NCBI RefSeq assembly: GCF_900113115.1
Contig: NZ_FOOF01000005.1
Location: forward strand, 1-64,000
Length of the DNA stretch: 64,000 nt
From: Duganella sp. CF458
GTDB taxonomy: Bacteria > Pseudomonadota > Gammaproteobacteria > Burkholderiales > Burkholderiaceae_D
Direction of reading: 5' to 3'
Part shown: one piece after another, positions 8,771-19,919 of the stretch
Layout: every line of letters starts with the position of its first letter
Numbering within the stretch: position 1 is the stretch's first letter
Program-made: the position numbers and the translations under genes
Notes under the pieces: generated by a model
The model's input: the letters and a program-made list of their open reading frames with translations, nothing else
What the model was told of the DNA's origin: nothing
Database searches by the model: none

Positions 8771-10255
8771 ATGAAATATCGCGATCTCCGAGATTTTATT
8801 TCTCAACTGCAAGGCATTGGCGAACTTAAGCGCACAAGCTTGCCCGTTTCACCACACCTCGAGATGACGGAAGTCTGCGACCGCACCCTGCGCGTCGGTG
8901 GACCGGCCATCCTGTTCGAGAAGCCGGCCGGTTTCGACATGCCGGTGCTGGGCAACCTGTTCGGCACGCCGCGTCGCGTGGCGCTGGGCATGGGCGCTGA
9001 CGATGTCGGCGAGCTGCGCAAGATCGGCCACGTGCTGGCGCAGTTGAAGGAGCCTGAGCCGCCGAAAGGCTTCAAGGACTTGATGGGCCTGGGCTCCCTG
9101 GTAAAAGCAGTGTGGGATATGTCGCCTAAAGAGATGCGCGGTGCGCCATGCCAGGAGATTGTCTGGGAAGGTAGCGACGTGGACCTGGGCCGCTTGCCGA
9201 TCCAGCATTGCTGGCCTGGCGACGTGGCGCCCCTTATTACATGGGGCCTGGTGATTACCAAAGGCCCCAACAAGAAGCGCCAGAACCTGGGCATCTACCG
9301 CCAGCAGGTACTGGGCCGTAACAAGGTGATCATGCGCTGGCTGGCGCACCGCGGCGGCGCGCTGGATTTCCGCGAGCACTGCATCAGGAATCCTGGCCAG
9401 CCTTATCCGGTCTGCGTGGCGCTGGGCGCCGACCCGGCGACCATCCTCGGCGCGGTGACGCCGGTGCCGGACAGCCTGTCGGAATACCAGTTCGCCGGCC
9501 TGCTGCGCGGCAGCCGCACCGAGCTGGTAAAGGCGATCGGCAGCGAGCTGCGCGTGCCGGCATCGGCGGAGATCGTGCTGGAAGGGCATATCTACCCGGA
9601 TGAAAATCATCCGTCCGGCTACGAGCATGGCCTGGAAGGTCCTTATGGCGACCACACCGGCTATTACAATGAGCAGGACTGGTTCCCGGTGTTTACCATC
9701 GACCGCATCACCATGCGGCGCGACCCGATCTATCACTCCACTTATACAGGCAAACCGCCGGATGAACCGGCGGTGCTGGGCGTGGCGCTGAACGAGGTCT
9801 TTGTGCCGCTGCTGCAGAAGCAGTTCAGTGAGATCACCGACTTTTACTTGCCGCCGGAAGGCTGCAGCTACCGCATGGCGGTGGTGCAGATCCGCAAACA
9901 GTACGCGGGCCATGCCAAGCGCGTGATGTTCGGCGTGTGGAGTTTCCTACGCCAGTTCATGTATACCAAGTTCATTATCGTGGTGGACGAGGACGTGAAC
10001 ATCCGCGACTGGAAGGAAGTGATCTGGGCGATAACAACCCGCGTCGACCCGACCCGCGATACCACGCTGGTCGACCATACGCCGATCGACTACCTGGATT
10101 TCGCTTCGCCGGTCAGCGGCCTCGGCAGCAAGATGGGCATCGACGCCACCAATAAGTGGCCGGGTGAAACCAGCCGGGAATGGGGTACGACAATCGCCAT
10201 GACGCCCGAGGTGAAAGCCCGGGTCGACGATATTTGGCAGCAACTGGGTTTATAG
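8771..10255 (+). CDS. ubiD: UbiD family 4-hydroxy-3-polyprenylbenzoate decarboxylase
   Basis: A 494-residue prenylated-FMN-dependent decarboxylase, the usual length of UbiD. It removes the carboxylate from 4-hydroxy-3-polyprenylbenzoate in ubiquinone synthesis. The N-terminus [13 protein letters not shown], the internal [10 protein letters not shown] and the C-terminal [13 protein letters not shown] are family signatures. It depends on the UbiX flavin prenyltransferase, not in this window. The start at 8771 follows AAAAAAGT, a weak ribosome site. Its last bases contain the promoter of the SRP RNA gene. Confidence 0.95.
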   Translation: MKYRDLRDFISQLQGIGELKRTSLPVSPHLEMTEVCDRTLRVGGPAILFEKPAGFDMPVLGNLFGTPRRVALGMGADDVGELRKIGHVLAQLKEPEPPKGFKDLMGLGSLVKAVWDMSPKEMRGAPCQEIVWEGSDVDLGRLPIQHCWPGDVAPLITWGLVITKGPNKKRQNLGIYRQQVLGRNKVIMRWLAHRGGALDFREHCIRNPGQPYPVCVALGADPATILGAVTPVPDSLSEYQFAGLLRGSRTELVKAIGSELRVPASAEIVLEGHIYPDENHPSGYEHGLEGPYGDHTGYYNEQDWFPVFTIDRITMRRDPIYHSTYTGKPPDEPAVLGVALNEVFVPLLQKQFSEITDFYLPPEGCSYRMAVVQIRKQYAGHAKRVMFGVWSFLRQFMYTKFIIVVDEDVNIRDWKEVIWAITTRVDPTRDTTLVDHTPIDYLDFASPVSGLGSKMGIDATNKWPGETSREWGTTIAMTPEVKARVDDIWQQLGL

Positions 10256-10263
10256 CCTATAAT
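10234..10263 (+). promoter_or_regulatory. Sigma-70 promoter of the 4.5S RNA gene
   Basis: TTGGCA (10234-10239) and TATAAT (10258-10263) are 18 bases apart and place the start near 10270, the predicted 5' end of the SRP RNA. The -35 box lies inside the ubiD coding sequence and the -10 box just after its stop codon. Confidence 0.75.
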
Positions 10264-10271
10264 TGCGCCCG

Positions 10272-10370
10272 GGCGGGCCCCTGCGCATTGTGGCACGGTT
10301 AACCTGGTCAGGTCGGGAACGAAGCAGCCAAAGCTGTTCACCGCAAGTGCCGCAGATCAGGCTCGCCTCT
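10272..10370 (+). ncRNA. ffs: Signal recognition particle 4.5S RNA (small bacterial type)
   Basis: The invariant apical domain is present: AGGTCGGGAACGAAGCAGCC near 10310-10329, with the tetraloop region and asymmetric loop that bind the Ffh M domain. The flanks fold into one long hairpin (GCGGGC...CTGC with GCAG...GCTCGC). About 99 nucleotides is right for the Alu-less bacterial type. With Ffh and FtsY it targets membrane proteins co-translationally. Exact ends are estimated to within a few bases. Confidence 0.93.
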
Positions 10371-10380
10371 TTGAATTCAA

Positions 10381-10407
10381 AAAAAAGCTGCCATTGGCAG
10401 CTTTTTT
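10381..10407. terminator. Rho-independent terminator after 4.5S RNA
   Basis: AAAAAAGCTGCC-ATT-GGCAGCTTTTTT is a perfect 12-bp stem with a T run. It sits between the SRP RNA and the convergent gene ending at 10414, so it can serve both strands. Confidence 0.88.
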
Positions 10408-10413
10408 ATTTTC

Positions 10414-11076
10414 TCACTCGGAATCCAGCTCGGCCTGCAGTGGGCGGGTCGAGATCTCTACCAGTGGATTTTCCTTCAGCAGCTCCGCGTCGGCCGGCAG
10501 GCGGATCTTGTGCTTTGCATCGCTGAGGAAGCGTTTGGTGCCGTTTCTCGACTGGATGGTCAACTGGGATGGCTTGTCGAAGGTCAGCAGGACCGACTTC
10601 ATCGTTGGCGCGAACCAGCTGAAGGCGCCGGCCACCTTGCCAATGGCCGCATTGCCTTGGGCCACGCTGCCCATCAGTTGCTTATATGGCCATTGCGTGC
10701 CTTCCGGGACCACCGCATCCAGGTTATAGATCACGCTGATTTTTTCACCCTTGGCCTGGGTGGTCATGATCTTGGCGTCTTCGGCCAGCCATTGCGGGTT
10801 GGGCACCATGCGCAGGTGGGCTTTATTGTCCAGCGGCAGCGCGCTGCGCATGCCCGCATGGACCACCGTCAAATTCATGTCGGCGACCTTGAGTTTCTTG
10901 TTGGACGGCTCCACTGTCAGGTAGAAGTCGAGCTTGTCGCGTTCGGAGGCGGGAAGGGCGTAGAAGCGATCCAGGCGTATCGACTCGACGAACTTCTTAT
11001 AGGTCGTCCATTCGCGCTCTTCCGCATGGGCGGCGCCAGCGCTGGCCAGCAAGGCAATCAGGAGCAGCTTTTTCAT
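10414..11076 (-). CDS. Exported protein of unknown function (DUF2987-like)
   Basis: A 220-residue protein with a clear Sec signal peptide (MKKLLLIALLASAGAAHA, cleavage about residue 19). The mature part alternates predicted beta strands with ALPLD, FDKPSQL and KHKIRLPAD segments. It reminds me of DUF2987 periplasmic proteins, but I hold that loosely. The start at 11076 is followed across 96 bases by divergently transcribed dnaX. No catalytic motif is visible. Confidence 0.75.
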   Translation of the reverse strand: MKKLLLIALLASAGAAHAEEREWTTYKKFVESIRLDRFYALPASERDKLDFYLTVEPSNKKLKVADMNLTVVHAGMRSALPLDNKAHLRMVPNPQWLAEDAKIMTTQAKGEKISVIYNLDAVVPEGTQWPYKQLMGSVAQGNAAIGKVAGAFSWFAPTMKSVLLTFDKPSQLTIQSRNGTKRFLSDAKHKIRLPADAELLKENPLVEISTRPLQAELDSE

Positions 11077-11172
11077 GGTGAGCAGGTTGCAAAAAAGGCA
11101 AAGTCTAGACGAAGCCTGGCCAAACGTCTAATGTTGTCCGCAGTGCCTGCTATCTACGGTAAAATTCCGATC

Positions 11173-13698
11173 ATGTCCTATCAAGTCCTCGCTCGCAAAT
11201 ACCGTCCCCGGAACTTTGAAACGCTCGTCGGCCAGGAGCACGTAGTTCGTGCGCTGACCCACGCGTTGCATACCGGTCGCCTGCACCACGCCTACCTGTT
11301 TACCGGGACGCGCGGTGTCGGCAAGACGACGCTGTCCCGTATCCTGGCCAAGTCGCTCAATTGCGTCGGCCCGGACGGCAATGGCGGCATCACGGCGACC
11401 CCGTGCGGCGTATGCGAGGCTTGTACCGCGATCGATGGCGGCCGCTTTGTCGACTACGTCGAAATGGACGCGGCGTCCAACCGCGGCGTCGATGAAATGG
11501 CACAGTTGCTGGAGCAGGCGGTGTACGCACCGTCGAATGCGCGCTTCAAGGTCTATATGATCGACGAGGTGCACATGCTGACCAATCACGCCTTCAATGC
11601 GATGCTGAAGACGCTGGAGGAGCCGCCGGAGCACGTGAAGTTCATCCTGGCGACCACCGATCCGCAGAAGATTCCCGTCACCGTGCTGTCGCGCTGCCTG
11701 CAGTTCAACCTGAAGCAGATGCCGCCGGGTCATATCGTCGGCCACCTGGAAAATATCCTGGGCCAGGAAAACGTGGTGTTCGAGCAGCCGGCCTTGCGCC
11801 TGCTGGCGCAGGGCGCGCACGGTTCGATGCGCGATGCCTTGTCGCTGACCGACCAGGCGATTGCCTACGCCGCAGGTGCCGTCACCCTGGATGCGGTGCA
11901 GGGCATGCTGGGGGCGCTGGACCAGTCTTACCTGGTGCGGCTGCTGGACGCGCTGGCCAACAAGGATGGCGCGGACCTGATGGCGGTGGCCGATGAGATG
12001 GCGACGCGCTCCCTGTCTTACAACGGCGCCTTGCAGGACCTGGGTACTTTGCTGCATCGGATTGCGCTGGCGCAGACCGTGCCTTCCGCGGTGCCTGTGG
12101 ACCTGCCTGAATATAATGATGTTGTGCGGCTGGCCTCCCTGTTCGATGCGGAGGAAGTGCAGTTGTATTACCAGATCGCGGTGCATGGCCGCAATGAGCT
12201 GGGGCTGGCGCCGGATGAATATGCCGGCTTTTCCATGACACTGTTACGCATGCTTGCCTTTCGGCCCGGCATCGGTGGGGCAGATGGCCAAGCGGCCAGC
12301 GCCCCGGTAGCGGCTCGTCCAGCCGGCGCGAATCCCGCCCGTGCGGCAGCCGCCGCCGCCATGGCGGCCAGCGCTGCAACGGCGGATCGCATGAGTGTTC
12401 CGGTTGGCCAGCCTGCGCCGGCCGCCGCTGTTTCGGCAACGCCAGTGCCACCGGCCGTGTCGCCGGCGCCGCCGGTCCAGCAAGTCGCAGCGGCCGCCGC
12501 GCCGGCAGCCAACGCCGCCAGCGCCGCGCACCTGACCAGCGTTCCGAACGGTTCCGCCGCCGCTCCGCCAGCGCCAGCCGCCAGCGGGTCCGCTGCTGAG
12601 CCGCAAGCCCCTTCGCTGGCCGTAAGCACGCCGCAGCCTGTCGCGCCAGTCGCCGCCTCGTACGTTTCCGCGCCAGCCGCGATCGCACCGGCACCGCAGC
12701 CCGCGCCTGCCGCCGACAGCCGCCCGATGAGCCCCGCCAAGATGGCCATCACCGCTGCATTGGAAGCGGCCCGCGCGGCCGCCGCCGCCCGTACCGGTCA
12801 GCGTGCTCCGGCACCGGCACGTCCGGCCGCACCGCAGGCCGACGCCCCGGCATCGGCGCCGCCGGCTTCCGCCGCGCACGCCGCTCCGGCTGCCGCACCG
12901 CGCAGCGCGATGTCGCACGCGCCGGCCCAAGCCCAAGCTCAATACACCGCTCCTGCCGTGCCATCCGCGCCGCGCGCACCGGCGCCGTGGGAAGACGACC
13001 CAGCCCCGAGCGCGTCATCGGCGTCATCCGCGCCTTCCAGCGCGCCTTGGGATGAGCAGGGCAGCGCCGCCAGCGTGATGGAAGCCCCGCCGCAAGTGCA
13101 GCAGCGTCGCACCGCCCCCGCGCAGCAGCACGCGGAAGAAGACGACCTGCCGCCTTGGGTGACCGACTTCTCCGAAGACTCCGCATTGCCGGCCGGCGCC
13201 GACCACATTTCCGGCATGTCGCCGTCCGCGCCGCAGCAGCGTGGCGCCGCGCCGGCCAAGGCACCCTATGAATACGTCATCACTCCAGTGCCTGAACTGG
13301 GCTGGGACGGCAACTGGCCGGCGCTGGCCGCCCACCTGCCGCTGCGCGGCGTGGCGCAGCAACTGGCCACCCAGGCCGAACTGGTAAGCTGTGTCTTCGA
13401 CGGCAATATGGCCGTGTTCCGCATCCGCTGCCCGATCGAAACCTGGGCCACGCCGGCCAATGTGGAAAAGCTGACCTCCGCGCTGGCTGAACGCTTCGGC
13501 CGTGCGGCACGCGTTGAAACCGAAATCGGCAAGGCCTGGTACACCACCAGCGTCGAAGCCCAGGTCCACCGCGACAATTGCCAGCGCGCCGCCGAAGAAA
13601 CGGTAGCCGCCGATCCATTTATCAAAGCAATGATGCGCGACTTCGGTGCCTTCATCGTGCCCGGCTCGATCGTGGCGCCGATGACGCCTGCGCACTAA
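11173..13698 (+). CDS. dnaX: DNA polymerase III subunits gamma and tau
   Basis: An 841-residue clamp-loader ATPase. The N-terminus SYQVLARKYRPRNFETLVGQ, Walker A GTRGVGKTT (45-53), zinc cysteines C64/C78/C81/C84, Walker B VYMIDEVH (128-135) and sensor ATTDPQK with the SRC arginine finger (R174) are intact. Residues about 370-690 are a very Ala/Pro-rich linker, and about 700-841 is the tau C-terminal domain that contacts DnaE. I chose the ATG at 11173 by homology, since the frame is open far upstream with non-family sequence. No classical A-run frameshift signal for gamma was seen. It leads ybaB, YciI and recR. Confidence 0.95.
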   Translation: MSYQVLARKYRPRNFETLVGQEHVVRALTHALHTGRLHHAYLFTGTRGVGKTTLSRILAKSLNCVGPDGNGGITATPCGVCEACTAIDGGRFVDYVEMDAASNRGVDEMAQLLEQAVYAPSNARFKVYMIDEVHMLTNHAFNAMLKTLEEPPEHVKFILATTDPQKIPVTVLSRCLQFNLKQMPPGHIVGHLENILGQENVVFEQPALRLLAQGAHGSMRDALSLTDQAIAYAAGAVTLDAVQGMLGALDQSYLVRLLDALANKDGADLMAVADEMATRSLSYNGALQDLGTLLHRIALAQTVPSAVPVDLPEYNDVVRLASLFDAEEVQLYYQIAVHGRNELGLAPDEYAGFSMTLLRMLAFRPGIGGADGQAASAPVAARPAGANPARAAAAAAMAASAATADRMSVPVGQPAPAAAVSATPVPPAVSPAPPVQQVAAAAAPAANAASAAHLTSVPNGSAAAPPAPAASGSAAEPQAPSLAVSTPQPVAPVAASYVSAPAAIAPAPQPAPAADSRPMSPAKMAITAALEAARAAAAARTGQRAPAPARPAAPQADAPASAPPASAAHAAPAAAPRSAMSHAPAQAQAQYTAPAVPSAPRAPAPWEDDPAPSASSASSAPSSAPWDEQGSAASVMEAPPQVQQRRTAPAQQHAEEDDLPPWVTDFSEDSALPAGADHISGMSPSAPQQRGAAPAKAPYEYVITPVPELGWDGNWPALAAHLPLRGVAQQLATQAELVSCVFDGNMAVFRIRCPIETWATPANVEKLTSALAERFGRAARVETEIGKAWYTTSVEAQVHRDNCQRAAEETVAADPFIKAMMRDFGAFIVPGSIVAPMTPAH

Positions 13699-13743
13699 AC
13701 CCGATACTCAAATACTCAACACCGAAATACGGAGAACCACACC

Positions 13744-14070
13744 ATGATGAAGAACCAACTGGCAGGCCTGATGAAACAAGCGCAAGCCATGCAGGACAAC
13801 ATGAAGAAGGCGCAGGACGCGCTGGCCCTGATCGAAGTTGAAGGCCAGGCCGGCGCCGGCATGGTGAAGGTCGTGATGACCTGCAAGAACGACGTGAAGC
13901 GCGTATCGATCGACCCATCGCTGCTGGGCGACGACAAGGACATGCTGGAAGACCTGGTAGCTGCCGCCTTCAACGACGCCGTGCGCAAGGCCGAAACCAC
14001 CGCTTCCGAAAAAATGAGCGGCCTGACCGCCGGCCTGCCGCTGCCACCCGGCTTCAAGATGCCGTTCTAA
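13744..14070 (+). CDS. ybaB: YbaB/EbfC family nucleoid-associated protein
   Basis: A 108-residue small DNA-binding protein. [21 protein letters not shown] at the N-terminus and the C-terminal [18 protein letters not shown] are near-invariant in this family. It forms dimers that coat the nucleoid. It sits between dnaX and recR, the classic arrangement. CGGAGAACC lies upstream of the ATG; 13747 is an alternative start. Confidence 0.95.
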   Translation: MMKNQLAGLMKQAQAMQDNMKKAQDALALIEVEGQAGAGMVKVVMTCKNDVKRVSIDPSLLGDDKDMLEDLVAAAFNDAVRKAETTASEKMSGLTAGLPLPPGFKMPF

Positions 14071-14079
14071 GCTGACATC

Positions 14080-14370
14080 ATGTTCATCATCACGCTCACG
14101 TACCTGAAGCCGGCCGAGGAGATCGACAAGCTCCTCGCCGCCCACAGCGAGTACCTGCGCGAGCAATATGCCAACGGCATGTTCCTGATGTCTGGACGCC
14201 TGGTGCCGCGCACGGGCGGCGTCATCCTTGCCACGGCCGACAGCCGGGCCGATATCGAAGCGGTGATTGAGCTGGACCCTTTCAACGAAGCGGGTGCCGC
14301 CAGCTACGCGATCACCGAATTCGTGCCCACCAAGACGGCCGATTTCCTGAGCGCCTTCAAGCAAGCCTGA
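14080..14370 (+). CDS. YciI family protein
   Basis: A 96-residue ferredoxin-like fold protein of the YciI/YCII type. [15 protein letters not shown], the central [10 protein letters not shown] and [11 protein letters not shown] blocks match the family, whose conserved His/Asp pair is thought to be enzymatic; H17 is visible in AAHSEYL. The function is unproven. It is inserted between ybaB (9 bases) and recR (4 bases), so it is co-transcribed with recombination genes, which is uncommon. Confidence 0.85.
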   Translation: MFIITLTYLKPAEEIDKLLAAHSEYLREQYANGMFLMSGRLVPRTGGVILATADSRADIEAVIELDPFNEAGAASYAITEFVPTKTADFLSAFKQA

Positions 14371-14374
14371 CCTC

Positions 14375-14965
14375 ATGGCGAAGTCCTTTGAATTCCTGAC
14401 GGAGGCGCTGCGTCGCCTGCCTGGTGTCGGTCCCAAGTCGGCTCAGCGCATGGCGTTCCACCTCCTGCAGCACGACCGCGAAGGCGCCGCCATGCTGTCG
14501 CGCGCCTTGTACCAGGCGGTGGAGCAGGTGCACCACTGCGCGCTGTGCAACACCTTCACCGAAACCGAGATCTGCGACACGTGCGCCGACGAATCGCGCG
14601 ACAAGTGCCAGCTATGCGTGGTCGAAACCCCGGCCGACCAGGCGATGATCGAGTCGACCCTGACCTACAAGGGCCTGTACTTCGTGCTGATGGGACGCCT
14701 GTCGCCGCTGGACGGCATCGGCCCGAAAGACATCCACCTCGAAAAACTGCTGGCACGCGCAGCCGATGGCGTGGTGGAGGAAGTGGTGCTGGCAACGAAC
14801 TTCACCAACGAAGGCGAAGCGACCGCACACTACATCAGCGAGATGCTGAAAGCGCGCGGCCTGGCGGTAACCCGCCTGGCGCGCGGCGTGCCGGTGGGTG
14901 GTGAGCTCGAATACGTCGACGCCGGCACCATCGCCCGCGCCATGCTAGACCGCCGCAGCACCTGA
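14375..14965 (+). CDS. recR: Recombination protein RecR
   Basis: A 196-residue RecR, full length. It has a helix-hairpin-helix ([20 protein letters not shown]), a four-cysteine zinc finger ([16 protein letters not shown]), a Toprim domain with [12 protein letters not shown], and the C-terminal [14 protein letters not shown]. With RecF and RecO it loads RecA on SSB-coated gaps. Its end overlaps the convergent GGDEF-EAL gene by 21 bases. Confidence 0.96.
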   Translation: MAKSFEFLTEALRRLPGVGPKSAQRMAFHLLQHDREGAAMLSRALYQAVEQVHHCALCNTFTETEICDTCADESRDKCQLCVVETPADQAMIESTLTYKGLYFVLMGRLSPLDGIGPKDIHLEKLLARAADGVVEEVVLATNFTNEGEATAHYISEMLKARGLAVTRLARGVPVGGELEYVDAGTIARAMLDRRST

Positions 14966-17032
14966 TCCCGCACACGCCAGCATCTGGCCGATAGCCTCCT
15001 GCGTAGCGGGACGGCCGAGGTGGTAGCCTTGCGCCATGTCGCAGCCGTAATGCTTCAACAGCTCCAATTGTTCGGGCGTCTCGACGCCTTCCGCCACCAC
15101 GATCATCTTCAAGCCATGCGCCATGGCGATGATGGCGCGTGTGATGGCGGCGTTTTCGCTGTCTTGCGGCAGCCCACTGATAAAGCTTTTGTCGATCTTC
15201 AGCGCGCGCACGTCGAAGCGTTTCAGGTAGCTCATCGACGAATAGCCGGTGCCGAAATCATCGATCGACAGGAACACGCCGATGCCGCGCAACTGCTCCA
15301 GCGTGGCCAGCGTGGCGAGGGCGTTGTCCATCAAGGTGCCTTCGGTCAGCTCCAGCTCCAGCAGGTTGGGATCGAGGCCGCTGTCCTGCAGTACGGACAG
15401 GACGATCGACGCCAGGTTTTCATCCTTGAACTGGCGCGCGGAGAGGTTGACGGCCATGCGGACCGGCCGCTCGCATTCGCGCTGCCAGTCGCGCGCCTGG
15501 TTGCAAGCGGTGCGCAGCACCCATTCTCCGATCGGCACAATCAAGCCGGTTTCCTCGGCCAACGGGATGAATTCCGTTGGCGGGATGATGCCGTGTTCGG
15601 GGTGGCGCCAGCGTATCAGCGCTTCCACGCCGACAATCCGGGTGGTGGGCACGTCCACCTGCGGCTGGTACAGCAGGTATAGCTCGTTGTTCTGCAGGGC
15701 CTTGCGCAAACCCACTTCCAGCTTGACGTGGCTCATGATCTGCATCGTCAGGGACGAGCTGTACAGCTTGGCGTTGTTCTTGCCACAGTTCTTGGCGTGG
15801 TACATGGCGGTGTCGGCGAACTTGAGCAGCGAGGTGCAGTCTTCGCCGTCCTCCGGGTAAAGCGAGATGCCGATGCTGGCGGTGACGAAGATCTCGTGGC
15901 CGTCCAGGTTGAAGGGGCGGCGCATGGCATCCTTCACCCGATGCGCCACGGTGAGCGCATCGTCCACCCGTTCGATGTCGGGCAGCAGGATGGTGAACTC
16001 ATCGCCGCCCAGGCGCGCCAGGCTGCACAGGTGGTCGCTGGGGCGAATGGTCTCGCGCAAGCGCTCGGTGACGATCTGCAGCAGGAGGTCGCCGACGTTG
16101 TGGCCCAGCGTGTCGTTGATGCGCTTGAACGAGTCGAGATCCATGAACAGGATCGCGAACTTGCGTTGTTCGCGCCGCGAGCGCTCCAGTTCGCGCTCCA
16201 GCGTCTCCAGGAAGGCCTGGCGGTTGGGGATGCCGGTCAGGCTGTCGCAATAGGCCAGCTTGCGGATCTGTTCCTCGGTGCGTTTGCGTTCGCTGATGTC
16301 GCGCACCAGGCCGAGGACTTCGCCCGATGCGGTGCCGACCAGCCGCGCTTCGAAGTGGTGACTGATGGTGTCGCGCGTCAATTCGTAATCGACGGAATGC
16401 ACGGAGCTGGAATGCAGCACGGCCGATAGCTGGTCCAGCATGCGGCTTGCGATGGGGCCGGGCAGCACGTCGCGGATGTGGCGGCCCACGCATTCGCGGC
16501 TGGCGAAGTCGGCGCCGGGCTCGTGGCCTTCTTCGTAATCGAGGTAATAGCCGTCGGCGCTGAGGCGGAAGAAGGTGTCGGGAATGGCTGCCAGCACGGC
16601 GCGGTTATGGGCGTCGGCAATGCGCAGGCGGGCGATGGCGTCGCTGGCACGCAGCACGTACAGCACGCGGTGGCCGAGGATGGGCCAGTTGATCGGCTTG
16701 GAGACGAAATCGGTGGCGCCGGCTTCATACGCCTGGGTGACAGCTTCCAGGTCGTCGCTGCCGGTGACCATGATGACCGGGACGTGGGACGAGCTCTCCA
16801 GTTTGCGGATGGCGCGGCAGACCGAGAAGCCGTCGAGCAGCGGCATGTCGACGTCGAGCAGCACCAGGTCGGGCGCGTTGTCGCGGAAGCTGGCCACGGC
16901 GGCGCGGCCGTCGCTTGCTTCCACCGCATCGAGCCCGACCTGGGCCAGCATTTCAAGCATTAACAGGCGCATGACAGGATCGTCATCCGCCACCAGCACG
17001 GTGCCGCGTTTGGGGGAATAGAGCGCTGCCAT
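14945..17032 (-). CDS. REC-PAS-GGDEF-EAL c-di-GMP signalling protein
   Basis: A 695-residue soluble protein. The receiver domain (about 12-130) has its Asp in [13 protein letters not shown], a PAS domain lies at about 140-255, the GGDEF domain has intact LGGDEF, and the EAL domain has [18 protein letters not shown] and EGVETPEQ. Both cyclase and phosphodiesterase sites look intact, so net activity may be set by phosphorylation. It starts 4 bases after the hybrid kinase gene stop on the same strand, which makes that kinase the likely phosphodonor. Confidence 0.93.
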   Translation of the reverse strand: MAALYSPKRGTVLVADDDPVMRLLMLEMLAQVGLDAVEASDGRAAVASFRDNAPDLVLLDVDMPLLDGFSVCRAIRKLESSSHVPVIMVTGSDDLEAVTQAYEAGATDFVSKPINWPILGHRVLYVLRASDAIARLRIADAHNRAVLAAIPDTFFRLSADGYYLDYEEGHEPGADFASRECVGRHIRDVLPGPIASRMLDQLSAVLHSSSVHSVDYELTRDTISHHFEARLVGTASGEVLGLVRDISERKRTEEQIRKLAYCDSLTGIPNRQAFLETLERELERSRREQRKFAILFMDLDSFKRINDTLGHNVGDLLLQIVTERLRETIRPSDHLCSLARLGGDEFTILLPDIERVDDALTVAHRVKDAMRRPFNLDGHEIFVTASIGISLYPEDGEDCTSLLKFADTAMYHAKNCGKNNAKLYSSSLTMQIMSHVKLEVGLRKALQNNELYLLYQPQVDVPTTRIVGVEALIRWRHPEHGIIPPTEFIPLAEETGLIVPIGEWVLRTACNQARDWQRECERPVRMAVNLSARQFKDENLASIVLSVLQDSGLDPNLLELELTEGTLMDNALATLATLEQLRGIGVFLSIDDFGTGYSSMSYLKRFDVRALKIDKSFISGLPQDSENAAITRAIIAMAHGLKMIVVAEGVETPEQLELLKHYGCDMAQGYHLGRPATQEAIGQMLACAGSGAAAV

Positions 17033-17036
17033 GATT

Positions 17037-19823
17037 TCATGCTCCCTTCGGCAGGATGAGACTGAGCGAATGCCGGACTGACTGGAATTCGCGCTCCAGT
17101 TGCGCTATCAGGGCTGGCGCGCCGTCTGTTTTGCCGGCGCGCGCCATTTGTTCCAGGTCCTTGAACAGCTTTGCCAGGATGTCGGCCCCGACGTTGGCGC
17201 TGCTCGATTTCAGGCTGTGGGCGGTCTTGCGGATGGTGTTTGGGTCGCTTTCTGCGACCGCTTCGTGCAATGCTGCGAGCTGGCGGGGAGTGTCCTGCAG
17301 GAAGGTGGCCAGCACGCGGTGCAGCAATAGTTCTCCCTGCTCTGCGCTGAGGGCGCGGATAGCGTCAAGCGCCAGCGGATTGATGGCAGCTGCCGGCGCG
17401 GCGGCGGGGACGGCCGGCGAGTCGGGTACGCGCAGGGCGATCCAGCGCCCAAGCGTGTCGGCCAGGGCCTGTTGCGAGAAAGGCTTGCTGATGTAATCGT
17501 CCATGCCGGCCGCCAGGCAGCGTTCGCGGTCGCCCTGCAGGGCATTGGCGGTGATGGCGACGATCGGCGTGGTCCGTGTGCGGCCGCGCTGCTGCTCCAG
17601 CCGGCGGATTTCGGCAGTGGCGGCCATGCCGTCCATGACCGGCATCATGCAGTCCATCAGCACCAGGTCATAGTCGCCGGCGCGCACCGCGGCCAGTGCC
17701 TCTTCGCCATTGGCGGCGCAGGCCACTTCCATGCCCAGGCCGCGCAGCATGGCCGATGCCACCTCTACGTTCACCGGATTATCCTCCGCCAGCAAGGCGC
17801 GCGGCCGCTGGCCATGCCGCGGCCGCGGCGACGATTGCGACGGCGGCACGCCGGCCAGGGCCGCCACACCCACGCCTTCATTGGCGCGCAGCGGCGTCAC
17901 GATGCAGTCGTACAGGTCGGGCTCGCGCACGGGTTTGATGAGCTGGAACGCCACACCCGCCGCACGGCGCTGCACCTGGTCCGCCGCGTTGCGCTCGGAA
18001 GCGAGCAGGATCAGCCGCACCGGCGAAATATCCGGATCGGATTTGATTTCAGCCGCCAGTGCCAGCCCGCCGATATCGTCCAGCCCCACGTCGAGCAGCG
18101 CCACATCGTAAGGCGCACCCCGCGCCGCGGCTGCGTGCAGTTCGCGCAAGGCGTCGGCGGCACTGGGCGCGCAACTGCCCTGCAGGTGCCAGCGTGCCAG
18201 CAGCCGGTGCAGCGCCAGCGCGCTTTCCGCATGCCGATCGACCACCAGCGCGCGCAAGCCCTTGGTCGGCTTTTGCTGGAAGCCCGCGTCGTCCGCATCC
18301 ACGCGCCGCTTGTCAAACTGCACGGTGAACCAGAACACCGAACCGCGCCCCAGCGCATTGTCGACGCCGATCGAGCCCCCCATCAGCTCCACCAATTGCT
18401 TGGAAATCGCCAGCCCGAGTCCGGTGCCGCCATGCTTGCGGGTGGTCGATCCATCGCCCTGCGAGAACGAATCGAAGATATGCGCGCGCGCCTCGCGCGA
18501 CACGCCGATGCCGGTATCGTGCACTTCTATCCTCAGCCGCGCCGACTGCGCATCCTCTTCCGCCACGCGCACCGCCACCTTGATCAGGCCCTGGTCGGTG
18601 AACTTGACCGCGTTGCCCAGCAAGTTGACGATCACCTGCCGCAGCCGGTTCGGATCGCCGCAGATCGCCAGCGGAATATTGTTCGCCACCGCGAACTCGA
18701 TTTCGATGCCCTTGGCCTGGGCCTGCGGCGCGAACACGTTTTCGATATCGTCCAGCAGCTCGCGCAGGTTGAAGTTGATGTATTCAACGGTCAGTTTGCC
18801 CGCTTCGACCTTGGAAAAGTCAAGGATGTCGTTGATGATTACCAGCAGATGTTCGCCCGAGCGCCGCACCATGCTGGTGTAATGACGCTGGGTTTCCGTC
18901 AGTTCAGTGGCCGCCAGCAGTTCCGCCATGCCCAGCACGCCATTCATCGGCGTGCGGATTTCATGCGACATATTGGCCAGGAAGGCGCTCTTGGCCTGGC
19001 TGGCCGCTTCCGCCGAATCCTTGGCCTTTTCCAGTTGCGCCGTGCGGATGCTGACCTGCCGTTCCAGCTCTCCACGGTATTGCGCCAACTTGGTGTCGCG
19101 GCTCTCGATCTGCGCCAGCATGCCGTTGAAGCTGTCGATCAGCGTGCCCAGTTCATCGCTGCGCTGGTGCTGGACCTGGGCGTAGGTCTGGCTGCTGCTG
19201 ACCCGGTCCGCCGCCGCGATCAACTGCGCGATGGGCGTGGCAATGCCTTCGCGGAAGCGGGCCGACAGCACCAGCGCCAGTCCGAACGAGGACGCCGTGG
19301 CTGCCGCGGTAATGCCAAGGTTGCGCAGGATGCCAAGCCACAGCGAGGCTTGGCCGGCCTCGATCATGACCGCCCCGATCACATGCTGGCGCACCCGCAC
19401 CGGCCGGTAAAGCCGCAGCAGCGGCGCCCAGGGCGGACCATCGCGCTCGGCCATTTCGCCGGAAGCCAGTTGTTGAAGGCGCTGCGCGTCCAGCGCATCG
19501 GGCGCCAATTCACGCAGGGCAGGGTAGGCGGCGAACAGCTTGCCATCCCGGTCAAACAGCGCGGCGCGCGTGATGTCGCCCTTGACCGCCAGCGCGGCCA
19601 GGGCTTGTTCGGCCGTGGGCCGGTCGGCATAGAGCAGGGAAGCAACGCTACTGGCGCCGATGACATCAGCCAGGGACGTAAGCTGCTTGCGCTCCTCGCT
19701 GGTATGGGAAAGGATGGACGCAACGGCGAACGCCACGAACACCAGCAGCAGGGCGCTGCCGGTGGTGAGCACCGAAATGATGGTCAGTTTCTGGCTTAAG
19801 CCGGACCGTTCGAAGTTGAGCAT
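17037..19823 (-). CDS. BarA-like hybrid sensor histidine kinase with two receivers and Hpt
   Basis: A 928-residue membrane kinase. There are two TM helices (about 12-36 and 165-188) around a periplasmic sensor, HAMP, HisKA ([15 protein letters not shown]), HATPase ([30 protein letters not shown]), receiver 1 ([11 protein letters not shown]), receiver 2 ([13 protein letters not shown]) and a C-terminal Hpt with [13 protein letters not shown]. The layout is that of a phosphorelay kinase. It forms an operon with the downstream REC-PAS-GGDEF-EAL gene, its likely target. Receiver 1 lacks the usual acidic pair (VVDRH), so it may be a pseudo-receiver. Confidence 0.93.
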   Translation of the reverse strand: MLNFERSGLSQKLTIISVLTTGSALLLVFVAFAVASILSHTSEERKQLTSLADVIGASSVASLLYADRPTAEQALAALAVKGDITRAALFDRDGKLFAAYPALRELAPDALDAQRLQQLASGEMAERDGPPWAPLLRLYRPVRVRQHVIGAVMIEAGQASLWLGILRNLGITAAATASSFGLALVLSARFREGIATPIAQLIAAADRVSSSQTYAQVQHQRSDELGTLIDSFNGMLAQIESRDTKLAQYRGELERQVSIRTAQLEKAKDSAEAASQAKSAFLANMSHEIRTPMNGVLGMAELLAATELTETQRHYTSMVRRSGEHLLVIINDILDFSKVEAGKLTVEYINFNLRELLDDIENVFAPQAQAKGIEIEFAVANNIPLAICGDPNRLRQVIVNLLGNAVKFTDQGLIKVAVRVAEEDAQSARLRIEVHDTGIGVSREARAHIFDSFSQGDGSTTRKHGGTGLGLAISKQLVELMGGSIGVDNALGRGSVFWFTVQFDKRRVDADDAGFQQKPTKGLRALVVDRHAESALALHRLLARWHLQGSCAPSAADALRELHAAAARGAPYDVALLDVGLDDIGGLALAAEIKSDPDISPVRLILLASERNAADQVQRRAAGVAFQLIKPVREPDLYDCIVTPLRANEGVGVAALAGVPPSQSSPRPRHGQRPRALLAEDNPVNVEVASAMLRGLGMEVACAANGEEALAAVRAGDYDLVLMDCMMPVMDGMAATAEIRRLEQQRGRTRTTPIVAITANALQGDRERCLAAGMDDYISKPFSQQALADTLGRWIALRVPDSPAVPAAAPAAAINPLALDAIRALSAEQGELLLHRVLATFLQDTPRQLAALHEAVAESDPNTIRKTAHSLKSSSANVGADILAKLFKDLEQMARAGKTDGAPALIAQLEREFQSVRHSLSLILPKGA

Positions 19824-19919
19824 ATTCGCCGCCGAAGGACGATTCCATCGGGCAAAGAATAAATGCTAAGAATTTCGACACCTTGATCTGGCTCTAAGGT
19901 TCAGTTGCTTGCAATAAAA

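Noticed and set aside
10510-11172. Upstream extension of dnaX
   Set aside because: The frame is open but overlaps the opposite-strand exported protein gene; DnaX homology begins at SYQVLARKYRP, so the start at 11173 is kept.
17472-19799. A 775-codon plus frame opposite the hybrid kinase
   Set aside because: Antisense to a protein with seven clear domains.
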